Source of the DNA: a virus
Length of the DNA stretch: 50,562 nucleotides
IMG/VR virus record: IMGVR_UViG_3300009506_000049
Coordinates: 1-50,562 of that record
Strand: one strand, 5' to 3'
The notes below the pieces were generated by a model. That model did not search any database and was not told the origin of the DNA. It worked only from the letters and a program-made list of their open reading frames with translations. Every line of letters starts with the position of its first letter. Within the stretch, counting starts at the first letter, position 1. A program made the translations under genes and the position numbers. Positions 16,564 through 24,912 of the stretch are shown here, piece by piece.

Positions 16564-16737
16564 ATGTTTGGATTAACGTCACACATAAGAAGAGCAGATA
16601 AGCCAGATATAAGCAATGATGAGCTCAGGACTCGCATAGCAAAAGGCAGTGTAGATAGTCAGATCGAGCTTGATAGGCGGATGAGAAAATACTCGGCCGC
16701 GGCAAAGATGAACAAAGAGAATATGAGGAAGATGTAA
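16564..16737 (+). CDS. Small basic hypothetical protein, 57 aa
   Basis: The frame is preceded by an ideal AGGAGGT about 7 bases before ATG 16564, which decides the start over one at 16537. The product is helical and basic (RRADKPDISNDELRTRIAKG). Function unknown. Confidence 0.55.
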   Translation: MFGLTSHIRRADKPDISNDELRTRIAKGSVDSQIELDRRMRKYSAAAKMNKENMRKM

Positions 16738-16770
16738 CACAACAAACATCCTCAAAAGGGGGATAAAGCC

Positions 16771-17004
16771 ATGAACACACTAGAGAAACTATCGATTATC
16801 GCAGTAGCGATCCTAATCGTATCATGCTCAGCGTTTGCTGTTTATGTTGCAGATGAAATAGACCATGCGGGAGGGTTCACTCAGCTGATCCTTAATACCG
16901 CAAAAGAAATCACCGACACAGAGTGTCACCTAACAAAAGAACAAGACAATACAGCCGGTATCCACTGTAAGCATCAGGAGGTGGATGATGATACAACCGA
17001 ATAG
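16771..17004 (+). CDS. Single-pass membrane or exported small protein, 77 aa
   Basis: Residues 7-27 form a hydrophobic segment (LSIIAVAILIVSCSAFAVYV), then a soluble acidic tail with two cysteines and histidines. The Cys in IVSCS is not followed by a clear lipobox arrangement, so a membrane anchor is more likely than a lipoprotein. GGGGGA precedes the ATG. Confidence 0.6.
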   Translation: MNTLEKLSIIAVAILIVSCSAFAVYVADEIDHAGGFTQLILNTAKEITDTECHLTKEQDNTAGIHCKHQEVDDDTTE

Positions 17005-17025
17005 AATAAAGTTCTATTGAGAGCA

Positions 17026-17310
17026 ATGATGGATAATTCAAAGCCAATCGAGACAGTGATGCATATCCATATGCAGAGCGGTGAGACGCTAAAGATGGAG
17101 CCGTTTCACCACAAAGGGAAGCCAGCAATCGGTGATGGGATAAGGGAAATGATGTTCATCCTCGAAGCAGATCCTGATTATATCAACTTTGTAGAGGCTG
17201 TTGTTATCCAGGAAGGGGAAATGATTGCTCGGCAAGAGATATACATTCCACATGAAACAAAGATAGGAGATACCCTTAGATTCCCGATGGACTATGGATA
17301 CCGGATATAA
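17026..17310 (+). CDS. Hypothetical protein, 94 aa
   Basis: A small alpha/beta protein (METVMHIHMQSGE-like strand, then GDGIREMMFILEAD). Two neighbouring ATG codons (17026, 17029) are possible; a TTG at 17017 is less likely. Function unknown. Confidence 0.55.
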   Translation: MMDNSKPIETVMHIHMQSGETLKMEPFHHKGKPAIGDGIREMMFILEADPDYINFVEAVVIQEGEMIARQEIYIPHETKIGDTLRFPMDYGYRI

Positions 17311-17323
17311 TTAGGAGAAGACG

Positions 17324-17572
17324 ATGACACCAGAAGAGCAATTAGATAAATGGGTTGATGGTATTAACATACATAACACAGACCGTGATGAGTGTTGTCC
17401 TGATTTCTCATGCTGCCAGGATAAATATAAGGCAACCACAGAAGAACGCGCCACATTCCGAGACAGGCCGGATCTACGTGACCAGATGTGCATTATCTTT
17501 CTTGCTGGATCGTTGGAGGCGAATTACGGGAAAAAGGTAGAGGTTATCGGCGAGCAAGAAGGAAACGCATGA
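17324..17572 (+). CDS. Cysteine-containing hypothetical protein, 82 aa
   Basis: The sequence DECCPDFSCC near residues 23-32 suggests metal binding. A second region (RDQMCIIFLAGSLEANYG) is a hydrophobic helix. AGGAGA precedes the ATG. The pattern DECCPDFSCC is seen in small phage proteins but I cannot name the family. Confidence 0.6.
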   Translation: MTPEEQLDKWVDGINIHNTDRDECCPDFSCCQDKYKATTEERATFRDRPDLRDQMCIIFLAGSLEANYGKKVEVIGEQEGNA

Positions 17573-17573
17573 G

Positions 17574-17786
17574 ATGAGCGATATGAAGAAAGTAGGTATA
17601 ACGATAGACAATTGGAAGCTGAAGATATTCAAGAAATATCTAAAGGAAGCCGGGTATGAATTCGAGCAGCATCCAGGATTAACACAATTTATTATGCTCC
17701 TGACCGTCAAAACCGATGATATCAATAAGCTTGGCAAAGTGGTGAAAAAGGCCAACGATGCCGCGGCCAGGAGTAAGATGCAGTGA
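17574..17786 (+). CDS. Small hypothetical protein, 70 aa
   Basis: An alpha/beta fold is likely: KVGITIDNWKLKIFKKYLKE, then FIMLLTVKTDDINKLGKVVK. This strand-helix-strand-helix arrangement recalls small ferredoxin-like phage proteins. It begins one base after the previous stop with AAGGA upstream. Function unknown. Confidence 0.6.
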   Translation: MSDMKKVGITIDNWKLKIFKKYLKEAGYEFEQHPGLTQFIMLLTVKTDDINKLGKVVKKANDAAARSKMQ

Positions 17787-17794
17787 GTGTGATA

Positions 17795-18283
17795 TCAGTT
17801 CCTGGTGAATCTAACGTTAACCTGAACCCCGATAGCATCATAGCCACTCGCGTCAACCCCAACCGCACAACTATGGTGCTGATACGTTCCGAGAAGGGAT
17901 ACCTGTGGGCTGAGGGAATAGATGTGTTGCCTGATCCCGCCACTGCTCGTAAGCCGATCATCCACATTATTGGCTACGCATACAGGGGAAATATCCCTGG
18001 TTCGCTCAACGCCGGCATACACCTCTGTGTACTTAAACCAGTCATGCTCCGCGGCCCGGGCATCGTTATTAAGAAAGAAGGCGAGTGCCACTAGGCCAGC
18101 AAGGACCAAGATGAAAGCCGCAATACCAGCAGGGGCGCCATCACCGGTCGTAATCCAGTGCTCCTTGAAGCGCTTGCCACTGAAGCCGACCCGCGCATAA
18201 ACGAACAGCAGCAGTAATGCCACTACCACGAAACAAGAACCAAAGAAGACCTGAAGCGTCTGCCAAAGGATATCGAGACCCAT
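17795..18283 (-). CDS. Reverse-strand membrane protein, 162 aa
   Basis: On the minus strand, a perfect AGGAGGTGGGCT lies directly before the ATG. The protein has two membrane segments (about residues 12-30, FFGSCFVVVALLLLFVYA, and 52-70, GIAAFILVLAGLVALAFF) ending in AxA-like ARAA, then an 85-residue beta-patterned exported domain with two cysteines (VYAGVERTRDISPVC and HHSCAVGVD) and an alternating C-terminus QVNVRFTRN typical of a beta strand at a barrel or sheet edge. It is the only reverse gene in this part of the genome, so it is likely an independently expressed accessory gene. Function unknown. Confidence 0.75.
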   Translation of the reverse strand: MGLDILWQTLQVFFGSCFVVVALLLLFVYARVGFSGKRFKEHWITTGDGAPAGIAAFILVLAGLVALAFFLNNDARAAEHDWFKYTEVYAGVERTRDISPVCVANNVDDRLTSSGGIRQHIYSLSPQVSLLGTYQHHSCAVGVDASGYDAIGVQVNVRFTRN

Positions 18284-18387
18284 AGCCCACCTCCTATCGG
18301 GGGATTAGATGCACCACAGATGCTGGTGCTGGATAGTTACCGCACAGATAGTATAGTTGATTAACCACCAACACCGGAGGAAATATC

Positions 18388-18732
18388 ATGTCGCTGACAA
18401 TAGGAGTCGGAGAGAAAGAAGAGAAAAAGCCTCATCATGTCGATGATTTCATTGATTATGGAACAAGCATTGTGACGGATGAAAGATCAAAGAATGAAGA
18501 CTATGCGAGGTGGGTACTCATGCATTTCAGGATGCCGGCAACACTGAAAATGGCATTCGGGAAGTTTATGAAGGACCACAAGCTGTTCTGCACCTATGAA
18601 GGAGAGCGGTATCGTGTCATCGGCGCCAGTCGACTAGGCGATATCTGGTTGACTAAGAAATTCGATAAGGATCATGGATACGATAAGCGTGTGATGGTTG
18701 ATGACTGCTGTGATTGGGGCGAGAACCCATAA
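18388..18732 (+). CDS. Hypothetical protein, 114 aa
   Basis: A charged protein; its C-terminal half has YEGERYRVIGASRLGDIWLT, a beta-sheet pattern, and then DDCCDWGENP. A GGAGGA ribosome-binding site precedes the ATG. Not recognised. Confidence 0.65.
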   Translation: MSLTIGVGEKEEKKPHHVDDFIDYGTSIVTDERSKNEDYARWVLMHFRMPATLKMAFGKFMKDHKLFCTYEGERYRVIGASRLGDIWLTKKFDKDHGYDKRVMVDDCCDWGENP

Positions 18733-18748
18733 ACAATAGGAGATATCA

Positions 18749-18793
18749 ATGAAACAAGATAAGCCGCTAACATTATTAACCACAGAGAAATAA
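18749..18793 (+). CDS. Possible 14-residue peptide
   Basis: A 14-codon frame with an AGGAGA ribosome-binding site 7 bases upstream fills the gap before the next gene. It may be a chance frame or a leader. Confidence 0.2.
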   Translation: MKQDKPLTLLTTEK

Positions 18794-18804
18794 GGGGAAC
18801 GAAT

Positions 18805-19161
18805 ATGTGGGTATTTCTCAATAACGCATTTCTATCGATCGTCGCTCACAGGGAAGAACCAAACATGCTTATGGTGCGATCCAGGATGGCCGGAGACATC
18901 GAAAAGACCTTCCCAGATGCAGAAGTAATCCGTACAGATGCGGCAGATTACAGATACCGAACTACAATCCAGAGAAGGCGTGTAGAAGAGGTCATGTTGA
19001 ATATTGTACATAACATAGGCTACGATAACTTTAAGAGCAGCATCCCAGCACACGAAACCGGCAGACATGACGCATATCTAGACGTCTGGTCTGTGATGCT
19101 CAGATACCAACACAAAGAGGATGACCCATGGGAGTACAGTTTGCTGTCCCATCCCACATAA
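18805..19161 (+). CDS. Conserved phage hypothetical protein, 118 aa
   Basis: The start MWVFLNNAFLSIVAHREEPN with MLMVRSRMAGDIEKTFP and DYRYRTTIQRRRVEE matches a small conserved protein family found in many phages and prophages (W.f....fISIV.h...p..l.vR.R...Di...FP...v....ADY.yR). Its role has not been established as far as I know. It overlaps the DUF115 gene by 34 bases. Confidence 0.7.
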   Translation: MWVFLNNAFLSIVAHREEPNMLMVRSRMAGDIEKTFPDAEVIRTDAADYRYRTTIQRRRVEEVMLNIVHNIGYDNFKSSIPAHETGRHDAYLDVWSVMLRYQHKEDDPWEYSLLSHPT

Positions 19162-20306
19162 CCAGAATGCTGATCCAGGATCAGCAGATGATGGCACAAC
19201 ATGCACCGGATAACCCCGGTGCTCCTGGTTCTGGGAATATGAAGATCAAATTCACCAATCCAAACATCGATAACTACGAAGGCAACATCAAGTATGCTGC
19301 GCAACTCCACAAGGAGAAGCATATTCAGATGGCCAGCAGAGACTCCCTAAAGGGCCGAAACGCGATCGTCTGCGGAAGCGGTCCATCCCTCAAGGATCCG
19401 AAAGTACTCAAGCGCATAAAGCGCAAGCTCAACAAAGGATATCTACTGTTTGCCTGCAAGGGCGCTATCAAATTCCTATACGAGAAGGGAATCAAGGTCG
19501 ACTATGGTGTCACCATGGACCCGGGAGCCCATATCGCTCGGCCAGATCGAAAGATTTACCGTGCGCCAGGTACCACTCATATCCTCGCAAGCTCGAGCGA
19601 CAAGCTCCTGTTCGATTATATGCTGAGCGAGCTACCGTATGGGGAGTGGCTGAATTCGCTTACCGAGGAAGAGCAGAAGCGGGTACTCATGGCAGACTTT
19701 GACAAGTGGAAGAATGATGGATTCCGCCCTGATGTCTCAAAAGGGAAGCAGCTTGTCGAGGATCATCCAGCAAAGGTGTTGATATTCCACTCGGCAACCG
19801 GTCTGAAGAATGAACTCAACCTCTACAAAACACTATTCTCCGATGGGTCATGCATGGGTGGTGGGTACAACGTAGTCAATCGAGCCATCAGCATCGCACG
19901 GTATATGGGCATAGACCATATCACGCTAGCAGGGGTCGATAGTGGATGGAGAATGAACGACGACTTCTATGTTGACGGTCCAGCGATGATGGACGGAGTC
20001 AATATGTGCGACAACGGCAAGATCGAACTTACCCCGCAGGAGCAGAACGAATATGCAAACATGCTCCAAATCATTGATTCAGAAGAGAAGCTAAACCAGC
20101 TACCGCAGAAGGTGAGGGAGCGCTACAGGGTTCTTAATAGCAAGGTCTGGATGACCAGGCCAGATATGCTCGCCAGTGCAGTAGCCATGGCGAAGATGAT
20201 CAAGAAAGAGCCTGACAGATACGATGTAATCGGCGATGCAATGCCAGCGTTTCTAGTGAAGAAAGACGACGAGTTCCTTGCTAGAGTGGCGAACTTTAAT
20301 GGTTGA
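19128..20306 (+). CDS. DUF115 (Maf/MptE-like) protein
   Basis: The 392-residue protein has the DUF115 signature RNAIVCGSGPSLKDP (about 76-90), then FACKGAIKFLYEKGIKVDYG and GGGYNVVNRAISIARYMG with LAGVDSGW. DUF115 proteins include motility-associated Maf glycosyltransferases, which put nonulosonic acids on flagellin, and archaeal MptE pterin kinases. Here the domain stands alone without the flagellar context. It is placed between the minor head gene module and the scaffold, so transfer of a sugar to a virion protein is a plausible but untested role. GAGGATG precedes the ATG. A weak hairpin (TTGATT/AATCAA) follows the stop. Confidence 0.75.
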   Translation: MGVQFAVPSHITRMLIQDQQMMAQHAPDNPGAPGSGNMKIKFTNPNIDNYEGNIKYAAQLHKEKHIQMASRDSLKGRNAIVCGSGPSLKDPKVLKRIKRKLNKGYLLFACKGAIKFLYEKGIKVDYGVTMDPGAHIARPDRKIYRAPGTTHILASSSDKLLFDYMLSELPYGEWLNSLTEEEQKRVLMADFDKWKNDGFRPDVSKGKQLVEDHPAKVLIFHSATGLKNELNLYKTLFSDGSCMGGGYNVVNRAISIARYMGIDHITLAGVDSGWRMNDDFYVDGPAMMDGVNMCDNGKIELTPQEQNEYANMLQIIDSEEKLNQLPQKVRERYRVLNSKVWMTRPDMLASAVAMAKMIKKEPDRYDVIGDAMPAFLVKKDDEFLARVANFNG

Positions 20307-20309
20307 TTC

Positions 20310-20338
20310 TTTTCAATCAATAATTTACCTACTATAAT
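20310..20338 (+). promoter_or_regulatory. Putative sigma-70 promoter for scaffold and coat genes
   Basis: TTTTCA (20310-20315) is spaced 17 bases from a perfect TATAAT (20333-20338). It lies 30 bases upstream of the scaffold start. Confidence 0.55.
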
Positions 20339-20367
20339 CCTGAACATGCGTACCGGAGGTAAGCAAA

Positions 20368-21198
20368 ATGGCACTGAAAGCATTACTAAAATCATTGGAT
20401 GAAGTCGACGAGCAATTCCAGTCCCTCTATGTGAAGGAGGGTGATGTTTTTGTTTTGGCTGTCGACGACACTGATTACAAACAAACGCTGGGCGAGTTCC
20501 GCAACAACAACATCGAGCTCACCAAAAAACTGCAGCAGGCAGAAGGTGCATCCGAAGAGCTTGCAGCATTGAAAGAACAAGTAGAGAAGTTCCAGGGCAT
20601 CGATCCTGAGAAGGCGAAAGAAGCCATGGACAAGATACGCAACATCGAAGAAAAGCAACTGATCGATGCTGGCGAAATCGACACCGTTATCGAGCAACGG
20701 GTAGCGCAGCGGGTAGAGCGCATGCGCGCAGACCTTGAAGGCAAGGTAAATGCTGCTACCAAGCGCAATGAGCAGCTTGAGGCAGAAAACGGTAAATATA
20801 AAGGCCGCCTCAGTGAGGTGGTAATTGATAGCGCCCTGCAGCAAGCGGTGTCTAATGTGGCGCCGATTCGCAAAGGGGCTATGCGTGACGCCATTGCGCG
20901 TGGTCGCGAAGTGTGGACTCTTGACGAGAATGGCCAGCCAGTTCCCATGATAAAGGGGGCAAACGGCAAAGAGGTCATGTATGGTTCAGACGGTAAAACC
21001 GTCCTATCCATGGATGAGTGGGCTCAGTCCCTCGCTATGGAAGCACCATATCTCTTCGAGGGCAATGCCGGAGGCGGTGCTAACGGCAACTTAAGTGGTA
21101 GCGAACAAAAGGGGGTCGTGAAAGCGAGCGACCAAGCATCCCTGGGCGCTAACCTTGAGGCAATTGCGGCAGGCGAAGTGGTCGTCTCTAACGAGTAA
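20368..21198 (+). CDS. Capsid scaffolding protein
   Basis: The 276-residue protein is acidic and largely coiled coil (about residues 45-150, with ELTKKLQQAEGASEELAALK and RNEQLEAENGKYKGRL), followed by SALQQAVSNVAPIRKGAMRD and GREVWTLDENGQPV, a pattern shared by many phage scaffold proteins. It sits directly before the coat gene, as scaffolds do. It would organise coat subunits into the procapsid and then leave. AGGAGGTAA-type signal (GGAGGT) precedes ATG 20368. Confidence 0.8.
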   Translation: MALKALLKSLDEVDEQFQSLYVKEGDVFVLAVDDTDYKQTLGEFRNNNIELTKKLQQAEGASEELAALKEQVEKFQGIDPEKAKEAMDKIRNIEEKQLIDAGEIDTVIEQRVAQRVERMRADLEGKVNAATKRNEQLEAENGKYKGRLSEVVIDSALQQAVSNVAPIRKGAMRDAIARGREVWTLDENGQPVPMIKGANGKEVMYGSDGKTVLSMDEWAQSLAMEAPYLFEGNAGGGANGNLSGSEQKGVVKASDQASLGANLEAIAAGEVVVSNE

Positions 21199-21199
21199 A

Positions 21200-21233
21200 C
21201 ATGACCGGTGGTCATGCGGAGGTCCGGTGGACC
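21200..21233 (+). other. Twin GGT-loop hairpins before the coat gene
   Basis: Two perfect hairpins, CATGACC-GGT-GGTCATG (21200-21216) and GGTCC-GGT-GGACC (21221-21233), stand in the 73-base leader between scaffold and coat genes. There is no T-run, so they are not a terminator. They may stabilise or process the coat mRNA. Confidence 0.5.
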
Positions 21234-21271
21234 AGAGAGAAAACATTTAACTACTGAATGAGGAAAGTGTC

Positions 21272-22423
21272 ATGGCTAATACATTAGACAATATGATGCC
21301 GAAGATCCTTGCTCGTGGTTTGCTGGCTCTCCGCGAACAGGCCAGCATGCCGCGATTGGTGAACGGTGATTACGGTACCGATGCTCGTGAGCAAGGCTCA
21401 ACCATCGATATCCCGATTCCGTCAGCTATCACTGCTGGCGATGTAACCCCGAGCAATACGCCTCCTGCGCCTAGCTCCATTACAGCAAAGAAGGTGTCTG
21501 TATCGCTCACTAACTGGAAGAAGGCTGACTTCTACCTTACCGACAAGGATATGCTTGAGGTTGATCGTAATCGCGATTTCATCCCAATGCAGATGAGCGA
21601 AGCTATTCGCGCCCTGTCGAATGCGGTGAACACCTCCATCTTCTCCAATTACACTGGCATCTACGGTTTTACCGGCACTGCCGGCACAACCCCGTTTGCC
21701 AGCACCGTAGCTGACGCGACCAATGGTCGTAAAGTCCTCCACCAGCAACGCGCACCACGTGATATGCGTCGTATGGTACTGGACTTCGATGCAGAGGCTA
21801 ACGCCCTGGGTCTTCAGCAATTCAGCGATCTGAGTCAGACCGGTGATCGCGCAGTCAAAATCGAAGGTGATATGGGCCGCAAGTTCGGCTTCGATATCTT
21901 CGCCGATGATGCTGTGCCGACACATACCGCTGGCTCTCTGGCGGCATACGGTGGCCTTGTTGGGTCTACCACCGCAGCTGGTGCAAGCACCTTGGACGTC
22001 AAGTCTGCATCCACTACCGGTAACCTCCTGGTCGGCGATATTTTCACCATCGCCGGTGATACCCAGACCTACGTGGTCGGCGCGACTGTTTCTGCAATCG
22101 CTTCCGGTGCCGCTAAAAGCGTAAGTATCAGCCCTAATCTTGCGGCTATCGCTAGCGCTGGTGCTGCAATCACCATCAAGGCAAGCCATGTCGTGAACCT
22201 GGTATTCCACCGTGACGCCTTCGCCTTCGCGAACCGTCCTCTGGTTGCTAGCTCACAAGACCTGGCACTGGGTAGCCGTATCCTCTCCATGACCGACCCG
22301 CAAACTGGTATCACCCTCCGCTTGGAGGTGAGCCGACAGTACAAGCAGGTTGTATGGGAGTTCGATATCCTGTGGGGTGACACCCTGGTACGTCCTGAGC
22401 TGGCAGCCCGTATCGCCGGCTAA
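21272..22423 (+). CDS. Major capsid protein (P22 coat-like)
   Basis: The 383-residue protein begins with MANTLDNMMPKILARGLLAL and has RLVNGDYGTDAREQGSTIDI, as in P22 gp5-type coat proteins with the HK97 fold. The segment SLTNWKKADFYLTDKDM and the ending RLEVSRQYKQVVWEFDILWG fit the same family. It is followed by a strong terminator. Codon use is noticeably more host-like (GGT, CGT, GCT) than in neighbours, as expected for the most highly expressed gene. GAGGAAAG precedes the ATG. Confidence 0.9.
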   Translation: MANTLDNMMPKILARGLLALREQASMPRLVNGDYGTDAREQGSTIDIPIPSAITAGDVTPSNTPPAPSSITAKKVSVSLTNWKKADFYLTDKDMLEVDRNRDFIPMQMSEAIRALSNAVNTSIFSNYTGIYGFTGTAGTTPFASTVADATNGRKVLHQQRAPRDMRRMVLDFDAEANALGLQQFSDLSQTGDRAVKIEGDMGRKFGFDIFADDAVPTHTAGSLAAYGGLVGSTTAAGASTLDVKSASTTGNLLVGDIFTIAGDTQTYVVGATVSAIASGAAKSVSISPNLAAIASAGAAITIKASHVVNLVFHRDAFAFANRPLVASSQDLALGSRILSMTDPQTGITLRLEVSRQYKQVVWEFDILWGDTLVRPELAARIAG

Positions 22424-22430
22424 ACGAATT

Positions 22431-22457
22431 ACCCCTGGGTTAACGCCCAGGGGTTTT
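22431..22457 (+). terminator. Rho-independent terminator after the coat gene
   Basis: A perfect 9-bp stem, ACCCCTGGG/CCCAGGGGT, with a 6-base loop is followed by TTTTC. It would end or attenuate coat transcription before the sugar-enzyme island. Confidence 0.85.
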
Positions 22458-22473
22458 CATTTGGAGGTGTGAA

Positions 22474-22647
22474 ATGAGCGGTCAACCTCGAGACAAGAAT
22501 GGTCGCTGGACGCGAAGTGGTATAACTAGTCGAATCGGAGTGCTTGAAACCAAGTACAACGCCATGACATTGCGGGCTCCACTGAAAGATAAAGTAAGGG
22601 TCAGCAAAGAACTGAAGCATCTACGTGGTCTGCTTGCGAAAATGTAG
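22474..22647 (+). CDS. Small basic protein, 57 aa
   Basis: An uninterrupted 57-codon frame begins after an ideal GGAGGT. The product is basic (MSGQPRDKNGRWTRSGITSR), with a C-terminal helix (VSKELKHLRGLLAKM). It follows the coat terminator. Function unknown; a small head-associated protein is possible. Confidence 0.5.
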   Translation: MSGQPRDKNGRWTRSGITSRIGVLETKYNAMTLRAPLKDKVRVSKELKHLRGLLAKM

Positions 22648-22726
22648 ATCATACAACCTCGGCGCAACGCCAAGGTAAACCAAAAGATGGATGCATTCCG
22701 CATCCGGAAACGAAGAGGAAGTAACT

Positions 22727-23140
22727 ATGGGATTCAAGCTACCTACGGTGCGTCTGCGCCACAAAAAAAAGAAGGATCGAATCATCACAGTCAACCAGGA
22801 TGATTATGCAACAGATCTTGGTAAGCATCGCTATCGTAATTATGAGCTTGTCGGTGAAACCCATGTAAGTGATGCTGACAAGAAAGCTGCAGAGGCAGCA
22901 GGCCCGTCACCGGTACAGATCCCGGAGCCTGACCAGGCCCAGATTACTGTTAAGGGTGATGTCGCACAGGAAACATCCTCTGAGCAAGAGCCTGAAGCCA
23001 CCAACGAGGCAACCAAGGGCACTGGCAGCGATCCTAAGAATGAAGGCCAGGATGCAGGTGGAGAGGCAGCAGGGCAAGAAGGCGATGATAAGCCTGCTGC
23101 AGTGAAAGCTACCCGCAAGAAGAGCGGGACCAGCCGATAA
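22727..23140 (+). CDS. Low-complexity head-region protein, 137 aa
   Basis: The first 50 residues form a compact basic part (RLRHKKKKDRIITVNQDDY, then HRYRNYELVGE), in line with small neck or decoration proteins coded after phage coat genes. The rest is a disordered Ala/Glu/Gly-rich tail ending in KATRKKSGTSR. ATG 22727 is chosen because of GAGGAAG; a start at 22691 lacks one. Its role in the head is inferred from position alone. Confidence 0.6.
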   Translation: MGFKLPTVRLRHKKKKDRIITVNQDDYATDLGKHRYRNYELVGETHVSDADKKAAEAAGPSPVQIPEPDQAQITVKGDVAQETSSEQEPEATNEATKGTGSDPKNEGQDAGGEAAGQEGDDKPAAVKATRKKSGTSR

Positions 23141-23161
23141 CATCGGTATTAAGGGGGAAAC

Positions 23162-23944
23162 ATGATCGTCACATCAATGGGGCCGAAAGGCTATGAGCAA
23201 TACGGCAAGCGATTCATTGAGACGTTCATTGAGCAGTGGCCGGAGAATGAGGAGCTCGTTGTCTACCTAGAGGAACCTGTGGACTTCGAGCATCCCCGCG
23301 TCACATTCAGGAACCTGCTCAGTGTGGAGGGGATGATACCGTTTCTGGATACCGTCCTAGCATCGAACCCGATCTTCCGCGGGTTACGACTCAACAAAAC
23401 GCAATACGACTACCACTTCGACGCATTCAAGTTCGCCAGAAAGGTATTCTCCATCGCAGACGCTGCAGCTGACTATCAGGGCGCCATGGCATGGATCGAT
23501 GCAGACGTATATACACACTCTAAGGTACCGGAGGGGTTTGTGAAGTCCGTCCTAGAGGGGGTCTATACCGCATATCTCGGCCGGCCGAACATGTACACAG
23601 AGGCAGGATTCATCGCATTCGACACCACCCACCCCGCACACCAGTACTTCATGAACCTATACATAGGTTCATACCTGAGCGGGGCATTCGTCTATCTCGG
23701 GGAATGGCACGACTGCTATGTTTACGACTTCGTTAGGATAGTCACAGGTGTTCCAGGGAACGATCTGGCTGCCGGCCTAAACCCGAACCATCCATTCGTC
23801 GAAAGCGTCCTCGGGGAATATATGGATCACGTGAAGGGTGAAGAGAGAAAGAAGGCAGGCAAAAGCCCTGAGTTGAGAGCACCAGACATCAAGAAGGGGA
23901 TCGAAGAGGCTATCGAGGCAGCAACAAAGGCAATGAACGAATGA
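23162..23944 (+). CDS. Putative glycosyltransferase, GT-A fold
   Basis: The 260-residue protein starts with a strand-helix unit (MIVTSMGPKGYEQYGKRFIE) and carries MAWIDADVYTHS with a DxD-type metal and nucleotide-sugar site at residues 113-115, followed by LGRPNMYTEAGFIAFD. Residues downstream (GEWHDCYVYDFVR) match the acceptor half of small phage or capsule glycosyltransferases. The C-terminal 40 residues are an acidic and lysine-rich helix. It begins the run of six or more sugar and methyl-transfer genes inside the head module. AAGGGGGAA precedes the ATG; the stop overlaps the next gene. Confidence 0.65.
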   Translation: MIVTSMGPKGYEQYGKRFIETFIEQWPENEELVVYLEEPVDFEHPRVTFRNLLSVEGMIPFLDTVLASNPIFRGLRLNKTQYDYHFDAFKFARKVFSIADAAADYQGAMAWIDADVYTHSKVPEGFVKSVLEGVYTAYLGRPNMYTEAGFIAFDTTHPAHQYFMNLYIGSYLSGAFVYLGEWHDCYVYDFVRIVTGVPGNDLAAGLNPNHPFVESVLGEYMDHVKGEERKKAGKSPELRAPDIKKGIEEAIEAATKAMNE

Positions 23945-24912
23945 AACCAATAGCGCTAATCACAGGGATCACCGGTCAAGACGGTGCTTACCTCGCGAAA
24001 AGCCTGCTCAACAATGGCTACAAGGTGATCGGCGGGAGCCCGCGCAGAGCGAACCAGAACTATGGCAACCTCGCCGATCTTGGGCTGATTGGAGCAAAAG
24101 ACCTTGAGCTGATCTCGCTGGATATCACATGTAGTGTATCGGTAGATCGGGTAATCGAGCGATACAAGCCGGCCAGGGTATTCAACCTCGCGGCACAATC
24201 GTTCGTAGCTGAATCCTTCTTATCACCATTAGCCACCGCAAACATAAACTATATCGGGGTGGTAAACATGCTCGAGGCAATTCGCAGGCTGGTACCAGGG
24301 TGCCGATTCTACCAGGCATCAACCTCGGAAATGTTTGGGCTGGTAAACGTGGAGGCGCAGAATGAAAAAACCCCTTTCCATCCGCGATCGCCTTATGGAG
24401 TGGCAAAAGTGGCGGCACACTGGGCTACGATTAATTACCGAGAGGCTTATGGGCTGCACGCCTCCTGCGGAATCCTCTTCAACCACGAAAGTCCACTCCG
24501 AGGAAAAGAGTTCGTCACGCGAAAGGTGACAGATGCTTGTGCCAGAATCGTTACCGGTCGGCAGAAGAAGCTACACTTGGGGAATATCACGGCTAAACGA
24601 GACTGGGGGCATGCTGCGGAGTATGTAGAGGCGATGCGCCTTATGCTAGACCAGGCTGTGCCGGACGACTACGTAATCGCTACCGGAAAGACATACACCG
24701 TGCGCGATATGGTGGAAATCGCATTTGAGCATGCCGGCCTAGATATCGATGAGCATCTGGTGATCGACAAAGACCTTTACCGGCCTAGTGATGTGCCACT
24801 GCTCCGCGGGGACGCATCCAAGGCAAACAAAGTACTCGGATGGAAGCCAAAAATCAGCTTCCGCAGGATGATCAAAGAGATGGTCGATGCAGATCTACAG
24901 AGGTACTCATGA
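23941..24912 (+). CDS. gmd: GDP-mannose 4,6-dehydratase
   Basis: The 323-residue short-chain dehydrogenase has the NAD(P)-binding GITGQDGAYLAK (9-20), QASTSEMFG (about 125-133) with the catalytic Ser/Thr and Glu, and SPYGVAKVAAHW with Tyr and Lys near 152 and 156; NHESPLRGKEFVTRKVT matches the Gmd-specific stretch. The enzyme turns GDP-mannose into GDP-4-keto-6-deoxymannose, the precursor of fucose, rhamnose and perosamine. No partner reductase or aminotransferase is visible, so the host would have to complete the pathway. It is slightly shorter than bacterial Gmd (about 345-370). It overlaps both neighbours by 4 bases. Confidence 0.88.
   Translation: MKPIALITGITGQDGAYLAKSLLNNGYKVIGGSPRRANQNYGNLADLGLIGAKDLELISLDITCSVSVDRVIERYKPARVFNLAAQSFVAESFLSPLATANINYIGVVNMLEAIRRLVPGCRFYQASTSEMFGLVNVEAQNEKTPFHPRSPYGVAKVAAHWATINYREAYGLHASCGILFNHESPLRGKEFVTRKVTDACARIVTGRQKKLHLGNITAKRDWGHAAEYVEAMRLMLDQAVPDDYVIATGKTYTVRDMVEIAFEHAGLDIDEHLVIDKDLYRPSDVPLLRGDASKANKVLGWKPKISFRRMIKEMVDADLQRYS

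Noticed and set aside
17783-18094. 103-codon + strand frame
   Set aside because: It is antisense to the reverse membrane protein, which has a perfect ribosome-binding site and membrane segments; this frame shows neither.
21422-22210. 262-codon minus-strand frame opposite the coat gene
   Set aside because: It is entirely antisense to a confident coat gene with strongly biased codons, a common cause of spurious long frames.
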